From: Helianthus annuus
Taxonomy: Eukaryota > Streptophyta > Magnoliopsida > Asterales > Asteraceae
Direction of reading: 5' to 3'
Assembly: GCF_002127325.2 (NCBI RefSeq)
Contig: NC_035433.2
Span: 82,154,079-82,218,078 of the forward strand
DNA: 64,000 nt
Shown here piece after piece: positions 32,251 through 44,879 of this stretch. A program made the position numbers and the translations under genes. Each line of letters opens with the position of its first letter. The stretch's first letter is position 1. The notes under the pieces were generated by a model. The model made no database searches. It was not told where the DNA came from and saw nothing but the letters and a program-made list of their open reading frames with translations.

Positions 32251-35200
32251 ATGGCAAACAACAATCTCACTGCAATGGTGCAAAACCTCAAGCACAATGC
32301 TGAGGTAGGAAGTAGCGACAAACCTCCTTTGTTAATAAACGAGCTTGATTTTCCTGAGTGGAAGGAGCGTTTTGAAAGATATGTGCGAGCAAAAGACATC
32401 AAAATCTGGTTGTGTATCGTTAAAGGATGTGGAGCTACTCCAGTACGTACGTTGACGATTGATACGTATCTGGCTCTCACTGACGATCAGAAGAAATTCT
32501 ATGATTGTGAAGAGAAAGCTATGTCAATGATAACAATGGCAATGACACAATCTATACTTCATACGTTCCGTAAGAGAAATAGCTCAAAGGAATTGTGGGA
32601 TAGTATGATCCAGCGATATGAAGGAAACGAAATGTACAAGAAACGACGTCTCGAACGTTTGAAGACTCAATTCGTCGTGTTCAAGGCTTTGAAGAATGAA
32701 TCATTTGATGACACAGTGAATCGTTTTTATCATCTGCTGAGCGAACTTGATAGAAGTCAAGAGGGTATCTACACTGAATTCGAGAAGGTTGAGAAGTTTC
32801 TGAATTGTCTTTCAAGAGAATGGAATATGTACACCGCTTTGATCAGAGAGGGTGTTCTCTACGAAGAGCTTTCATTGGAAGAAGCTGTTCAGAAGCTGAG
32901 GGGTTACGTTTGGAATATGGAAAATCAAGCATCTGATTTCGAGAAGATCCAAGATCCTCAGTTATATAAGGCTTCGAAACCAACGGATAAGGGTAGTAAT
33001 GGTGGTGTCGGTGTCGGTGTCGCCTTGTATTCGGAGAATGAAGGTCCTGCAAGTGAACACGCCTTCATAAGCAACAATGACAGTTCAGGTGGAACAAACA
33101 ATTCAAATCAAGGGATGTACTCTTCTAGTGGAGCTCAGAAATCTCAAGGAACAAGCCTGAACATTCCTAAGATAGATGCAAGCTGTTTAAAGGTGATTGA
33201 AGAAAACATGAGTCTGTTGGCGTCCTTCATGACTGCCTACGAGAACTTCTGTCTTGGAAAGCTCGTTGAACCGTCAAGTCTTGATGAGGACTTTGATCAG
33301 ATAGATCAAGAGGAAATGGAAGAACTTGATCTACAACTCAATATGGCACTGTTAGTCCGTAGAGCGAAGAAGTTTCTGTTGAAGACGGGTAGGAAGTTCA
33401 TAGGAGGTCAGACAAAGACTCGAATGGGAGTCGACATGTCCAAAGTAAAATGTTACAACTGCGGTATCTACGGTCATTTCGCACGTGATTGTCGAAAGCC
33501 GAAAATGGAAAGATCTGATAACAATTCTCGAGGAAGTAATTCAAGACCTCACAACAATGCTTTAACGGCTACCTCTAACTCAAGTACTCGTTCAAGTGGG
33601 TCTGACAATCTTACACCTTCGACAAACAATGCTATGGTGGCTCAACCTCTACAGAATGTGACTGAGCCTTATGACTGGGGTTGTGCTTTGGAAGACATTT
33701 CGGGAGCTACTGTGTCACAAGCATTTATAACTGAAATTGTGAACGAAGAAGTGTGTGAGGAGATTGTCGAAGAGAGTAGCATTGAGGAACTTGCAGTTGT
33801 AGCTGAGGTTATTGGGGAAGAATTGGACTCCGGGAATGTTGCTGAAAATGAAGATCCCTCGATTGAAGAGTCTGTTGAGAAGTCTAGCAAGACAGAAGAT
33901 GGAGAAAAGGCAGAACGCTTTGAATTCAACATCTCCACAGCTGAAATGCAGCAATTTGCGGATGCAGAAGCTAAAAGATTGGAAGAAAACTCCATAGAAA
34001 ACGAGGCTTGTGCATTCATGGCTGGCATTGAGGTAAAATCATCTTCTGTAGATAAGCGATGTGCTAGATGTGTTGAGTTTGTGACTAAGATTGATAGATA
34101 TGCACTTCATAACACAAACTTAATTGCAGATTTAGAAAAATCCAGAGAACTCATTGCTGTTTTGTCTAATTCGGATAAAGAACACCGAATTAAGATAAAA
34201 GCACTGAAAAATGATATCTCTGAATTTGAGAGACTTGTGGCTGTGGGTAATCTTAGAAATCAGGAATTAAAATCTGAACTTGAAATGAATCAAAATTGTG
34301 TTTTGGAAAAGAACAAAATCATTCTGGAAAAAGATAATCTGATTTTAGATTTGCAACGAAAGATTGAAAAATTCAGGGATTCATCCGAAGTGATGAATTT
34401 CTGTATTAACAGCCAACGTCTCAAAGAATCTGAGGAAGAAATGTTCGGCATTGGTTATACTAAGGTGCCTCCTCCGGTAAACCATAACTATACATCAATG
34501 CCAAGCATTGACCCTGAATTGGCAAATTTTGTGCCAAAGACTCCTCTGACGGTTGAACCACAAAGTGAGTCAGAATCTGAGCCAGATGAAGTTACTGACT
34601 CAAATCAGTCGAACATGAGTGGAGTTTCAAAGAAAAATGAAGTAAATCTTGAAAACATTGAAAATTTGATAAGCAATAAGATTTTGGAAATGCTTAATCA
34701 AGTTCAAAATGAGAAGTCGAAACCAAAGTCACGTGGGAAAAATAAAAAGGGTTTGAAAAATGTTCCTAAAACTGAGTTTGTTAAAGGGGAGGATTTTATC
34801 AAAGAAGAAGTAAAAATCGAGACAGGTTCCAACTCTCAGTTTGTGAACCAAATTTTGAGAAATTCCACCAACGACTCATCATCTTCGACCACTCACGAGG
34901 AACGTCCAAAGAATGCTGCGAAAATTCGCAAATGCTACAAGTGTCGTGGGAAAGGACACTTAGCAGCAGACTGTCCAGATGACAAGGGTAAATCTCTTGT
35001 TGATCCTGATCAAAAGAAACCTTTTGTTGAAAAACCACAAAATGAAGCAGTTAATGTTGAAAAGAAAAATAGTAAAAATCAGAAGGTTGAGAAAAACAAA
35101 GTGATTAAACAAGAAGTAAAACCAGTTATCAAACCAAATGTTAAATCACAACAAAATCAGGATCAAGAGGAGAAACCTGTTGTTATTAACCATGGGGACA

Positions 35201-35710
35201 GATCAGAAAATGTGCCTCAGAGACATGATACTCGTGAGAAAACCCCTCACAGACGGCAAAATCATGTCACTTTCCAAACAGTTGAGAATGAGCAACGTTC
35301 TGGAGGTTCGAACAGCAACTATGTTAGACCTCATGCACAAAACAGATTCGTGAATGATCGAAATGCGTCACCCCCCCCCCCGATTTCCAAATCAAAGACC
35401 GCATTCGGATAATCATCCACGATCATTCTCAAGACATGAAGATGCTCCTAGATTTGGTAGGAATTTTGAGCCATCCAGGAATCAAAATTACAGTTACCAA
35501 AACTATGGAAGCCGAAGGTATGGAAACTCTGGTTATACCAACAGATCGTCAACTCCGTATAATCCACGATTTGCGGGGACTCACTCCAACAATTTCCGAA
35601 ATGGAAATGGTGGACACAGAGGCGATGATGGTTATTTCAAAGAGTTTTCTTATGTTGACGAATCAGGACGACCCAAGACCATCATGGCTTGGGTCCCACA
35701 CTCTAACTAA
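32251..35710 (+). pseudogene. Sirevirus gag (nucleocapsid precursor), one frame break
   Basis: The ATG at 32251 (MANNNLTAMVQNL) is preferred over the earlier in-frame ATG because it follows a long untranslated leader and matches the Copia gag start. Residues about 20-230 hold the Copia gag domain (FPEWKERFERYVRAKDIKIW). Two CX2CX4HX4C zinc knuckles lie at residues 401-414 (CYNCGIYGHFARDC) and 895-908 (CYKCRGKGHLAADC). Between them is a long acidic/coiled-coil region (about 620-740). At over 1,100 codons this is much longer than ordinary Copia gag, as known for Sireviruses. The frame shifts in an 11-C run (35371-35381); the rest (RSFSRHEDAPRFGRNFEPS) continues in another frame to TAA at 35710. 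Gag packages the RNA into virus-like particles. Confidence 0.85.
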
Positions 35711-35757
35711 ATTCTTGTTGGGGAGTGTAGGAGCAGCTGAAGAGGGCTATCTATATT

Positions 35758-38430
35758 TGGTATATCGATAGTGGCTGTTCCAGACACATGACAGGAAATA
35801 AAGAATTATTGAACAATTTTAAACAAATCCGTGGTGGTTATGTGAACTTTGCCGGTGAAAAGGGTGGATACATGACCGGTGAAGGCTCTGTGTCAAATGG
35901 AAAAATCACGCTGCATAAAGTGAACTATTTTGAAGAACTGAAGCATAACTTGATGTCGGTTTCTCAAATCTGTGATAACAAGTACACGATGTTGTTCACT
36001 GATAAAGCTTGCTTCGTCTTGCGTCCGGGATTTGTTGTTCCTGAAGATTGGATCGTTATGAGGGCTCCAAGGGTGAATAACACATATGTCATGGATATGC
36101 GCCCGTTGGTTAACTCATCTGCTCCAGCGACATGTCTACTTTCGAAGGTGACTGAAGATCAATCGTATCTCTGGCATAGGAGAATGGGCCACGTGCATCT
36201 ACGAAAAATGAACCACTTAGTGAAAAACAACTTGGTGTTGGGGGTTCCTTTACGTAGTTTCAATATGCACAACAAATGTGAATCATGTGAAAAAGGAAAA
36301 ATCAAACGAAAGCCTCATAAACCGAAAACAGTTAACTCAATCCAAAAACCACTTGAATTGCTTCACATGGATCTTTTCGGCCCGATCCATGTTGCTAGCA
36401 TTGGTGGAATGTCTTATTGCTTAGTTGTCACTGACGATTTCTCACGTTACTCATGGGTATTTTTCTTAAAAAATAAGGATCAAACTGCTGGTATTTTAAG
36501 AGACTTATTCAAACAACTTGAGAAAAACTATTCACTTCCTATTAAGAAAATCCGAAGTGACAACGACACTGAGTTTAAAAATCAGTCTATGGATGAGTTA
36601 TGTCGGGAAATGGGAATAATTCATCAGTTCAGCGCTCCATATGTTCCTCAACAGAACGGAGTTGCAGAACGGAAGAATCGTACCCTGATTGAGGTGGCCC
36701 GCACTATGCTTTCTGAATCAAAATTGCCAATTTTCTTCTGGGCCGAGGCGGTAAACACTGCATGGTATGTGTTAAATCATGTGCTTACTGTCAAAAGAGA
36801 AGATAAAACGTGTTATGAATTGCTTGAAAACAGGAAACCGAACCTATCTGGTTTTCAGCCTTTTGGGATTAAGTGTGTTATCAAACGCACCAAAGATACT
36901 CCGAAAATGGGGGAAATTGGTGAAATTGGGTTCTTTTTGGGTTATGCCAATGGAACTCCAAACAAACGCGTTTATAACATCAAGAAGCGAATAGTGGAGA
37001 TCGTGTTTGACATAACTCCTTTGAGTTTTGATCCTCCACCGTCCGAATTCGGTCCCAAAAGCGGATATGATTATGATAAATTGTTTGATTCGTTTGATCT
37101 TCCTGATGTTTCAGAAGAAGATTCGGAGGTTGTATACACACATCTTGTGAACAAAGATGAAGTGGATGCGAGCTGGAGAGCAAGTATTCCTACTAATGTG
37201 TCTTCGAATGTTCCAGTCGCTGATTCTTCGATCGTAAATGATGTTGTTGCTGAGCAGATCCCCAATGCAGCTGCTCAAACTACAAGTGGTGATCTATACG
37301 TTGACTTTTCAGCATATCCAAATGTTGTTGCGTCTTCTGGTAATGGTGAAGCTTCTAGTAGTAATGCAAATGCTAAGGGGGAGATTCAGTCGAATTTGGG
37401 AAACAATCTTCAAGCTCCGGCAATCCCAGTTCCTAGAACAAATATTCATCATCCTGTTGATAATATTATTGGGAATCCAAACGCTGGAGTGCAAACGCGA
37501 AGGAGTATTTCAGAGATGCAATGTCTGTTCTCTGCTATCAAGAAAGAAGAAATCTACAATCTTAGCCTGCATGAATGTTTTATCTCTCAGATAGAGCCGA
37601 AGAACTATCAAATGGCTCTGAAGGATAATTCTTGGTGTGAGGCGATGCAAGAAGAGTTAGCTCAGTTCGACAAGTTAAAGGTGTGGAATTTGGTCGATCT
37701 TCCAAAAGGCCAGCATGCAATCAACACGAAATAGGTTTTCAAGTGCAAGAAAGACGATAAGGGTGTCGTTGTCAGAAACAAAGCACGGTTGGTTGTTCAA
37801 GGCTTCAATCAGGAGGAAGGGATTGATTATACCGAAGTTTATGCACTGGTGGCAAGACTGGAAGCTATTCGTTTGTTTCAAGCCTTTGCTGCACACATGC
37901 GTATCAAAGTCTATCAGTTGGATGTGAAAAGCGCCTTCCTTTACGGGAAATTGCATGAAACTGTGTATGTGTCCCAACCACCGGGTTTCGAAGCTCCAAG
38001 GTTAGACAACAAAGTCTATTTGTTGGACAAGGCTCTCTACGGTCTCCATCAGGCCCCTCGAGCATGGTACGAGACGTTGTCAAAGCATCTTTTGGAGCAT
38101 GGGTTCTCGCGTGGTGCGATTGACTCCACACTGTTCATTTTGAAGAAAGGGGGAGATTTTCTGATCGTGCAAATTTATGTTGATGACATAATTTTTGGTT
38201 CTTCAAATGAAGAATTGTGTCGTGAGTTCGAAGCGGTGATGAAGTCAAAGTTTGAAATGAGCGCGATGGGCGAGTTATCCTTCTTTTTAGGTCTTCAAGT
38301 GAGTCAAGAAAAAACCGGGACGTACGTGCATCAGACGAAGTATGTCCACGAGATTCTCAAAAGATTTGGACTGGAAGATAGCTTACCCTATGACACGCCT
38401 CTCCCGAATCAAGTTAACGCGAACCGACCT
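35758..38430 (+). pseudogene. Sirevirus pol: protease, integrase, reverse transcriptase (truncated)
   Basis: The protease active site WYIDSGCSRHMTG starts at 35758; the same frame has a TAG at 35728, between gag and pol. Then the integrase zinc region (WHRRMGH, 36172), and the integrase core with Asp at 36370, Asp at 36559 and Glu at 36667, a D,D35E pattern. SDNDTEF replaces the usual SDNGTEF. RT follows with LDVKSAFLYG and YVDD at 38176. Breaks: a TAG at 37732 where the family has Trp (TGG), and loss of everything after DTPLPNQVN (about 38430), so RT is cut short and RNase H is absent. The latter lies at 29449-30114. Confidence 0.85.
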
Positions 38431-38595
38431 ACAACCACATGTAGGAATATCGCTCGATACATTAATCTTCAAACCTAACCGGTAGCAGAAAGAAACATTG
38501 GATTTCCAATGCTCAATCTTGAACACTTCAAACTTCACAAAGACATGAAGCTCAGTTCGATAAGTTAATAACAAACTGAACTTTGTAAAAGTACA

Positions 38596-38705
38596 TCCAC
38601 CATCTTGATCAGAGTCTTCAACCGAGTGTCTGAAATCATTTCATCTTGAATCTTCAAGATCCAATCTCGTATCTTCACAAATCCACCAATTACCCGCTGT
38701 CTTTC
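38596..38705 (-). other. inverted fragment of the envelope-like region
   Basis: Reads on the minus strand as the segment at about 52050-52143 (CGGGTAATTGGTGGATTTGT ... GAAGACTCT). It lies directly after the truncated RT and before a short TCCGA-motif stretch, marking an inversion or template switch within the Sirevirus. Confidence 0.8.
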
Positions 38706-38914
38706 GTCTCTGATCTCCCCCTCAATGTAAGAAAAAAGGGGTCCGATTTTTTTCCTAACCCAACTGGTGTCCGAGTTTCCCAAACGAGGACCGAGTTTTA
38801 TTTATTTTTTTTATTTTATTTTTTTTTAAACCGTGACCTACCATTTACTACCCCTTTTGGTCCGATTTCTTTGTGTCTCCTTCACTATTCTTCTTTCAAA
38901 AACCTCTGAGGTTC

Positions 38915-40606
38915 TGATGTGCGTGAAGTGTGTTATAATTTTGATGAGTATTTAAGCCCTTTTTACACTTTTAGCCAAGTTTTAAATTTATAAAACACGA
39001 TATTCACTAACACTAAACACACATATGGGCAAGTGCACCCATCGTGGACGTAGTATAGTGTTGGTAAGATACCGAGGTCGTCCAAGGACACAAGAGCTTT
39101 TAATACCGGTTTATCCTCAACGTCTAATCAAATCAAAAGGTTAGAAAAATGTTTTAAACTAAGAAAAATAAAAACTAACTAAATGCTGAAAAATAAAATA
39201 AAATAAAAACAGATAGACAAGATGAATCACTTGGATCCGACACGTGTATTAGTATAACCTTTGATTATTTTCGCACTTTTGCACTTGTTTAAGAGATTAT
39301 CTTAGTTATTGTAGTAGGCCCCTCTTTTGAAGGCGACGTTACCCTCAACCCAGTAGTTTGAGTCAGCAAGGATACAATCCTAAAGGGTCGGATTATTGAA
39401 AGATAATGAATTAAGTTATTAATGCAAATTGTGGTAGGCCCCGCTTTTGGCGGTGACGTTACCCTCGGCTAAGTAGTCTGAGTCAGCAGGGATACAGTCC
39501 TAAATAGCCGGGTTATAGTATTAATAGTAGTTAACTTATGAGGGGGTCAAAGAGTTTGGATCCCCGCCATCCAATACCTATGGGCATTGAAGGAGATCCT
39601 ACTAAAATTGACCCAGGTCCCAAGCAGGACCTCTAAACGCTGAACAAGGGCAAGACCCTTACCAAACCGTTCCCTTAACCCCCGACCAGGTAGCCAACAT
39701 ACCTCCATATAGACCGTGGAGATATGAATGGTGAAAATCTTTTATTTTATATAGACAGTAAAATAATGCCAAGACACCACGGACAAACGATATGGAAAGA
39801 TCACCTTCAACATAAGTAACTAGTTATTAAAGTCATTAATACAAAACCAAATAAAAAGTGCAAAAGATTAAAAATAAAAAGTATTATACTAAACACTTGT
39901 CTTCACCAAGTGATGTAAGAGACTTAGGCAAACATGGCCTTGATTGTCAAGCACTCTTACGATCAATCTTGGATCCCGAGACGACTCACACACTCTATGA
40001 TGGACAATGGATGATGGTGGTGGATGATGGTGTTATGGTGGTGGTGGGTGGTGGATGAAGTGTGAGAGAGGTGGTGTGCCATGGGATGAGAGAGAATGAA
40101 GCCAAGCTCCTCTATTTATAGGCTGAACAGAAGGCTGGACACGGCCCCGTGTCCGCTGGACACGGCCCCGTGCCCGTCTGACATTCTCTCTCTTCATTAA
40201 TTGTAATTGCGAATTACAATTAATGCGCCTGCTGTACTTTCACCACGCCCCCGTGCCCGCTGGACACGGCCCCGTGGTGGGCATTGGAAGCTTCTACTGG
40301 TTTGTCTTTTCTGCTGCTTCCTGGGCACGCCCCCGTGTTCGCTGGACACGGGGCGTGTTCAGACTCTGTTTCTTCTCCTTTGCCTTGGGAGGTGCCGTTG
40401 AGGGTCCGGGCGGTCCACTTTTGTTCCTTTTCTTGTATTTATGCTAGAATTAGTTGTCTTTTTGCTTCTTTTGTGATTTTGAGCTCATTTCATCCTGAAA
40501 ATACAAAAGGAAGACAAAAACACTCTTTTTCCAACATTAGTACTTAAAAAGGGTTAGTTTTATGCCTTAATTGATGTGATTTATATGTTGCATTTTACAC
40601 ACATCA
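38915..40606 (-). repeat. Athila-like LTR, left copy (now solo-like)
   Basis: TGATGTGCGTGAAGTG ... TTTACACACATCA. A TATA box CTATAAATAG lies on the minus strand at 40121-40112, and several GACACGGCCCCGTG words at about 40138-40350. It is followed by Sirevirus DNA rather than by the element's interior. By eye it differs from the right copy at only a few sites. Confidence 0.9.
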
Positions 40607-41892
40607 GGTTCTCCTTCTTTCAAACCTTGTTGACACTTCCTCCTTCTCTCCATCTCTTCTACATTCTTACCTTCTAGCTTGCAAGTTCTTACTTTTGTTG
40701 AGATTACAACTAAGTGTTCATCTTCAAGGTATGTATTCTTAACTTTTACATCTCCATGGGTTTCTTTTTGGTAAGATTCTTGAATTATAGGGCTTGATTT
40801 GAACTTAGTGTTCATAGTTCTTGATAAATTCATGCTTGAAACTTTGTGTTTTCTTACAAATTGTTGATTTCATATGATGATTTTGAGGTTCTTGAAGTTA
40901 GGGTTTTATAGGAAATTTGGGGGTTTTGTGTTTGGCTTCAAGAACTTGGTGTTCTTGATGTTGGGGTTCTTGAATCTTGTAGAAAATTGATTGTTTGAGT
41001 TGATTTTGAGCTTTGTTTGGTTGAAAGTTTGTATGAATGTGTGTTTTAAGTTGTTTGGTTAGCAAAAATTGTTACTTGCTTGAACATGTTCTTGGCGCGA
41101 AAATTGGTTGTGTTTAGGAAGAAGATGAAGAAAATTTTGAATTTTTTACTTTTTGATTCACCATGAAAGGAGGGTTCTTGGTTTATTATGTTAAAAACTT
41201 TGAGATTCAACTTTTATCTCTTCCGTAAGTTCGGAGAGATCAAAGTTTGTGTCCCTGATAAGTTTTTAACTCTTTTTTGAGTTCATGTTCCGAGTTCTTA
41301 CATATGTCTCCGAGTTTCTAATGTTCCAAGATTCCGAGTTTTTGTGTTCACGGGTTCCGAATTTTTGACAAACATCAAGTTTAAACTCTGTTTTGAAAGC
41401 GCTTATATGTCCGAGTTTTTTTTTTAACTTTTTGTCTCCGAAGTGTTTAAACTCTGTTTTAACCTCTGTTATCCGAGGTTCATAGATTTTTATTGTGAAA
41501 CATAAGGTCCGAAGTTTTATTGTGAAGCAAAAGGTCCGAGTTTCTTAAACAGTCTCTGTATCACGGTCCAACTTTTGGCTATGTTCCGAGTTTTCTTTTC
41601 CTCTGTCAACATCTCCGACTTTTGCAGAGTTTCCGAATGTTCCGAGTTTATGCTAACAGTTCCGAATTTTACAGCACAGTTCCGAATTTTTTTTAAACAT
41701 GAGTCATACTCCGAGTTTCATTGTTAAAGTCTCCGATTTTTTTTTGTTTGGTGCAGAGTTCCTGAGTTTGTTTTACACACTGTCACAGAGTTATTTTGAA
41801 AGTAAATTCTGTTAGTTATGAGCAGGTTTCTTTTCAATTGTCTAAGTGTCAACTCGCATCTAAGGTCTATTATATCTATTTTGACTGTGTGT
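40607..41892 (+). repeat. duplicated Sirevirus post-pol/leader block, left copy
   Basis: Near-identical to 47525-48811 (GGTTCTCCTTCTTTCAAACC ... GACTGTGTGTG). Includes an array of TCCGA/TTCCGAGTTT words (about 41295-41760). It ends at a TGTG overlap with the LTR tail at 41890. Confidence 0.9.
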
Positions 41893-41921
41893 GATTTATA
41901 TGTTGCATTTTACACACATCA
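41890..41921 (-). repeat. 32-bp tail of the Athila-like LTR at the duplication junction
   Basis: TGTGATTTATATGTTGCATT ... ACACATCA matches the last 32 bp (plus-strand order) of the LTRs, joined to Sirevirus DNA on its left and to the element's interior on its right. Confidence 0.9.
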
Positions 41922-41965
41922 AATACCCCCACACTTGAACTTTTGCTTGTCCTCAAGCAAAACTC
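41922..41965 (-). promoter_or_regulatory. polypurine tract and hairpin next to the 3' LTR
   Basis: On the minus strand: the hairpin TTGCTTGAGGACAAGCAA, then AGTTCAAGTGTGGGGGTATT up to the LTR. This hairpin plus GTGTGGGGG tract is the usual 3' end of Athila/Tat-type elements. A second similar tract (GTGTGGGGGGATG, minus) lies at about 43186-43198. Confidence 0.8.
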
Positions 41966-43805
41966 TCTAAATGTGGCTTACACTCCCAAATGGAATAGGT
42001 AGAAGAGAAGGTTTTTAGCTTGTCCTAGAGTGTCGGGAATCCAAGGTCTTTGTAAGTTTTATTTTTATTTATTTACAATCCTATTCGTTATGATTGATTT
42101 TGAACGTTTCATAAGATAAATTACTTATTTGGGCATAGCATGCCTTATTAAAATTCCATTTATATACAAGTTCACATACCTCACGGGGTATCACTCAACA
42201 CTCGGCCGAAGGTGTATATTTTAGTGAATCACTCGAGAGCGGCACGGAACTTACGCCTTCCATAGGCTTGCCAAGCAATCAATCCTCCTCCTTTTTAACT
42301 TTTTACCTTTGTAAATATCAAGAGGACTTTTGGGTGAAGGGTTAGGCTTGGGTTAAAGGTGGGTGGTTGGGTTAGCGGTTAGTAAAAAGGGCTAAAATCG
42401 TAAAAAGCGTCGGTTTTCGTAAAATACCTTGTTTTTAGTGACTTTTTATTTTGAAGTATTTCTCCAAACAAGCTTTTATATAGCTTTTGTTTGTTTTTGA
42501 CTTCACCATATATTTTTTTTTTCACATAAAAAGGCGAGTTTATGAAAAACCGAGCTTGTTACTAAAATAAAGGGTGAAAAATAAAAAGGTTTTTGGTGGG
42601 TAAAAAGGGTTTTTGGGGTAATGAAATGAAAGGTTTAGGCTCAAAGGGGCTATCTAGGGGGATTTTGGGTAGGTGATAAAAAAAATAAAAAATAATGGTT
42701 TTGAAAGAAAATGGTTAGTCCTAATGCCTCCATCATTTACTTACTTGGGTTTAAGTTGGTAAGGACCAGGAATGTATCGTCGTGGCAAGTTCTAGATTTG
42801 TAAGAACCAAGCGGCTATTCACACAAGAAACGAAAAATGAGCATTTAATCTAAAGATGTGTATATTTTTATGCTCAATAAAGGCTCAAAACTCACTTTTG
42901 TGGGAATGGGTTTTTATGTGATCAAGTATATATAATCGAATTTTTAACTAAGCTTGTCATGTCGTTTCATAATTTTCTTGTGTTGGTTCTTTTTATCATG
43001 ACGCTATCGGTTGTAAACTTGTAAAAATATAACCTTTTTAGAACTTGTTATTCCCAACTTAAACTAAGACAAGTAAATAATGAAAAAGTTTTTTTTTTTT
43101 TTGAAAAAATTTGGGATGTTTAGCGGTTCCAATAGAGTTTTGTGTAAGGCTTGTGTTTAGGATTTTGCAAAATTTCAAGGTTTTAACATCCCCCCACACT
43201 TAAATTACACATTGTCCTCAATGTGTCCAAAAATAAAGTTTTTGGTTGATTAGAATGTGTATAAGTGGGTTTAAAAGCAAAGTTTTGTGTTACTGGCATC
43301 CTGGACACGGCCCCGTGTTGACCGGGCACGGCCCCGTGGTCAAGTGCCAGTAACAAAAATTAGAGAATAGAAACAGAAGCCTGGACACGGGGGCGTGTCC
43401 GCTGAACACGGCCCGTGTCCAGTTACCTGAACTGGGTGATTTTCTGCAGGGGGCTCAGCACGGGGCCGTGTTGGTTGGGCACGGCCCGTGTTGAGCCTTC
43501 TGTGATGGAGATTTTTGTCGGGTTGCTCTGTTCTTCTTGCATGGTTTCATTTTCCTCGTTCCCTTTTTCATCCATTACCACCATGAGTGTGTTTTATTTG
43601 TTAAAACAACCATCAATCTTAAAAACCGTCATAACATTGCAAATCATAGAGAGACATTACATAAGGATAAAGATAAAAGTACATAAATATTAAACTTATG
43701 GAGTTCTAGCCCTATGTTTTATTTTAATTTAGCAAAATTTCCAAGAAGCTACTAATCTTGGTTAGGTAAGGCTTTTAGAACTCCTTCTTCCGGGCGTGGT
43801 TCTCC

Positions 43806-44249
43806 TCATATGTCGGCAAGCCACTCCTCTACCTCCCTTGGAAGGAGAAAAGAGGGCTCGTTCGCATTAGTTTGAGGAGTTTCAACTTCCGTTGGAACTT
43901 CTTGTGGGTTTTCCATGGGAGGTTCTGCGGGAAAGTCTCCCCACCCGGTAGGGTTGTTAACCCCGAGTGCCAAGTTCCAGTCTTGTTGTGGAAGGACTGG
44001 TTCCATAGGAGGTGCTACCAAAATGTTTAACCTTTGGTGCAAAAGGTTAATCTCTTGGAAGCTGCTTTCAAGTCCCATTGTAAGATCGTTAATACGGTCA
44101 ATGAGGACCTCCTCTACTGACGTCATTTCGTCGAGAGCTTCCCTTAGTGCTATCACGTAGTGCACAAGTGTAGCTTCAACGGAGGGCCTCCTTCCCCTTC
44201 GGCTGTTTGAGGAATGAACGGATGATGTTTCGCTGTTTTCACTCGCCAT
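43806..44249 (-). CDS. small acidic coiled-coil protein of the Athila-like element, unrecognised
   Basis: 147 codons from MASENSETSSVHSSNSRRGR. The central part (residues about 30-75, REALDEMTSVEEVLIDRIND) is a likely coiled coil and the C-terminus is Pro/Glu-rich. It lies between the gag relic and the 3' polypurine tract. No known domain; conservation among related elements would be needed to call it a gene rather than a relic. Confidence 0.4.
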   Translation of the reverse strand: MASENSETSSVHSSNSRRGRRPSVEATLVHYVIALREALDEMTSVEEVLIDRINDLTMGLESSFQEINLLHQRLNILVAPPMEPVLPQQDWNLALGVNNPTGWGDFPAEPPMENPQEVPTEVETPQTNANEPSFLLPREVEEWLADI

Positions 44250-44879
44250 TCTACGAAAAATAAACCAAAAGCAGTTTATATGACGAAACAGTTTCTGGAC
44301 ACGGCCCCGTGCTCATTGAGCACGGCCCCGTGTTCATCTTTCTGCAGAATTTTGGAGCAAGGAATCTTGGGTTTTTAAGTTATTTCCTGGGTTTATGTAA
44401 ACTTTTTGACAGTAAATAACTTTAAACAATGTTACACAACATGTTTTTACCAAGATTTCATGATCAAAACTCATCGTTTCCTACCACAAAAGTTGAAAAA
44501 TTCAAACTTTTCATGGTAGCTTTTGAAGAAAGATGAAGAAGAAGGAAATGTCTAGAAGAGGAAAGGACAAGATGGGTTGTTGGAAACTTCTTTTAGACTT
44601 ACCTAGGATTGTTTGAGAGAAGATTCCTTCAAATCTCTGTCCCAAGTTGGTCCAAATGTGCAGGATTTTTTTGCTGCATTTATAGAAAACGACAGCCTTC
44701 TGGACAAGGCCCCGTGTCCGCTGGACACGGCCCCGTGTGCAGATGAAATTCTGACACAGTTTGTCCGTATTCTGACGTTCTGATCAGAAGGGAATCTTTT
44801 GGTGGACACGGGGGCGTGTTGGCCGGACACGGCCCCGTGTCGGAAAGCTGTTTTATGAAGTTTTGTCTCTACTAAGGAG

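Noticed and set aside
33669..34028. 119-codon minus-strand frame inside gag
   Set aside because: Antisense shadow of the acidic gag linker; Ser-rich by complementarity to Glu/Asp codons.
40207..40547. Overlapping plus-strand open frames in the Athila-like LTR (also 47125-47465)
   Set aside because: They arise from the GC-rich palindrome cluster, are duplicated with the LTR, and oppose its transcription.
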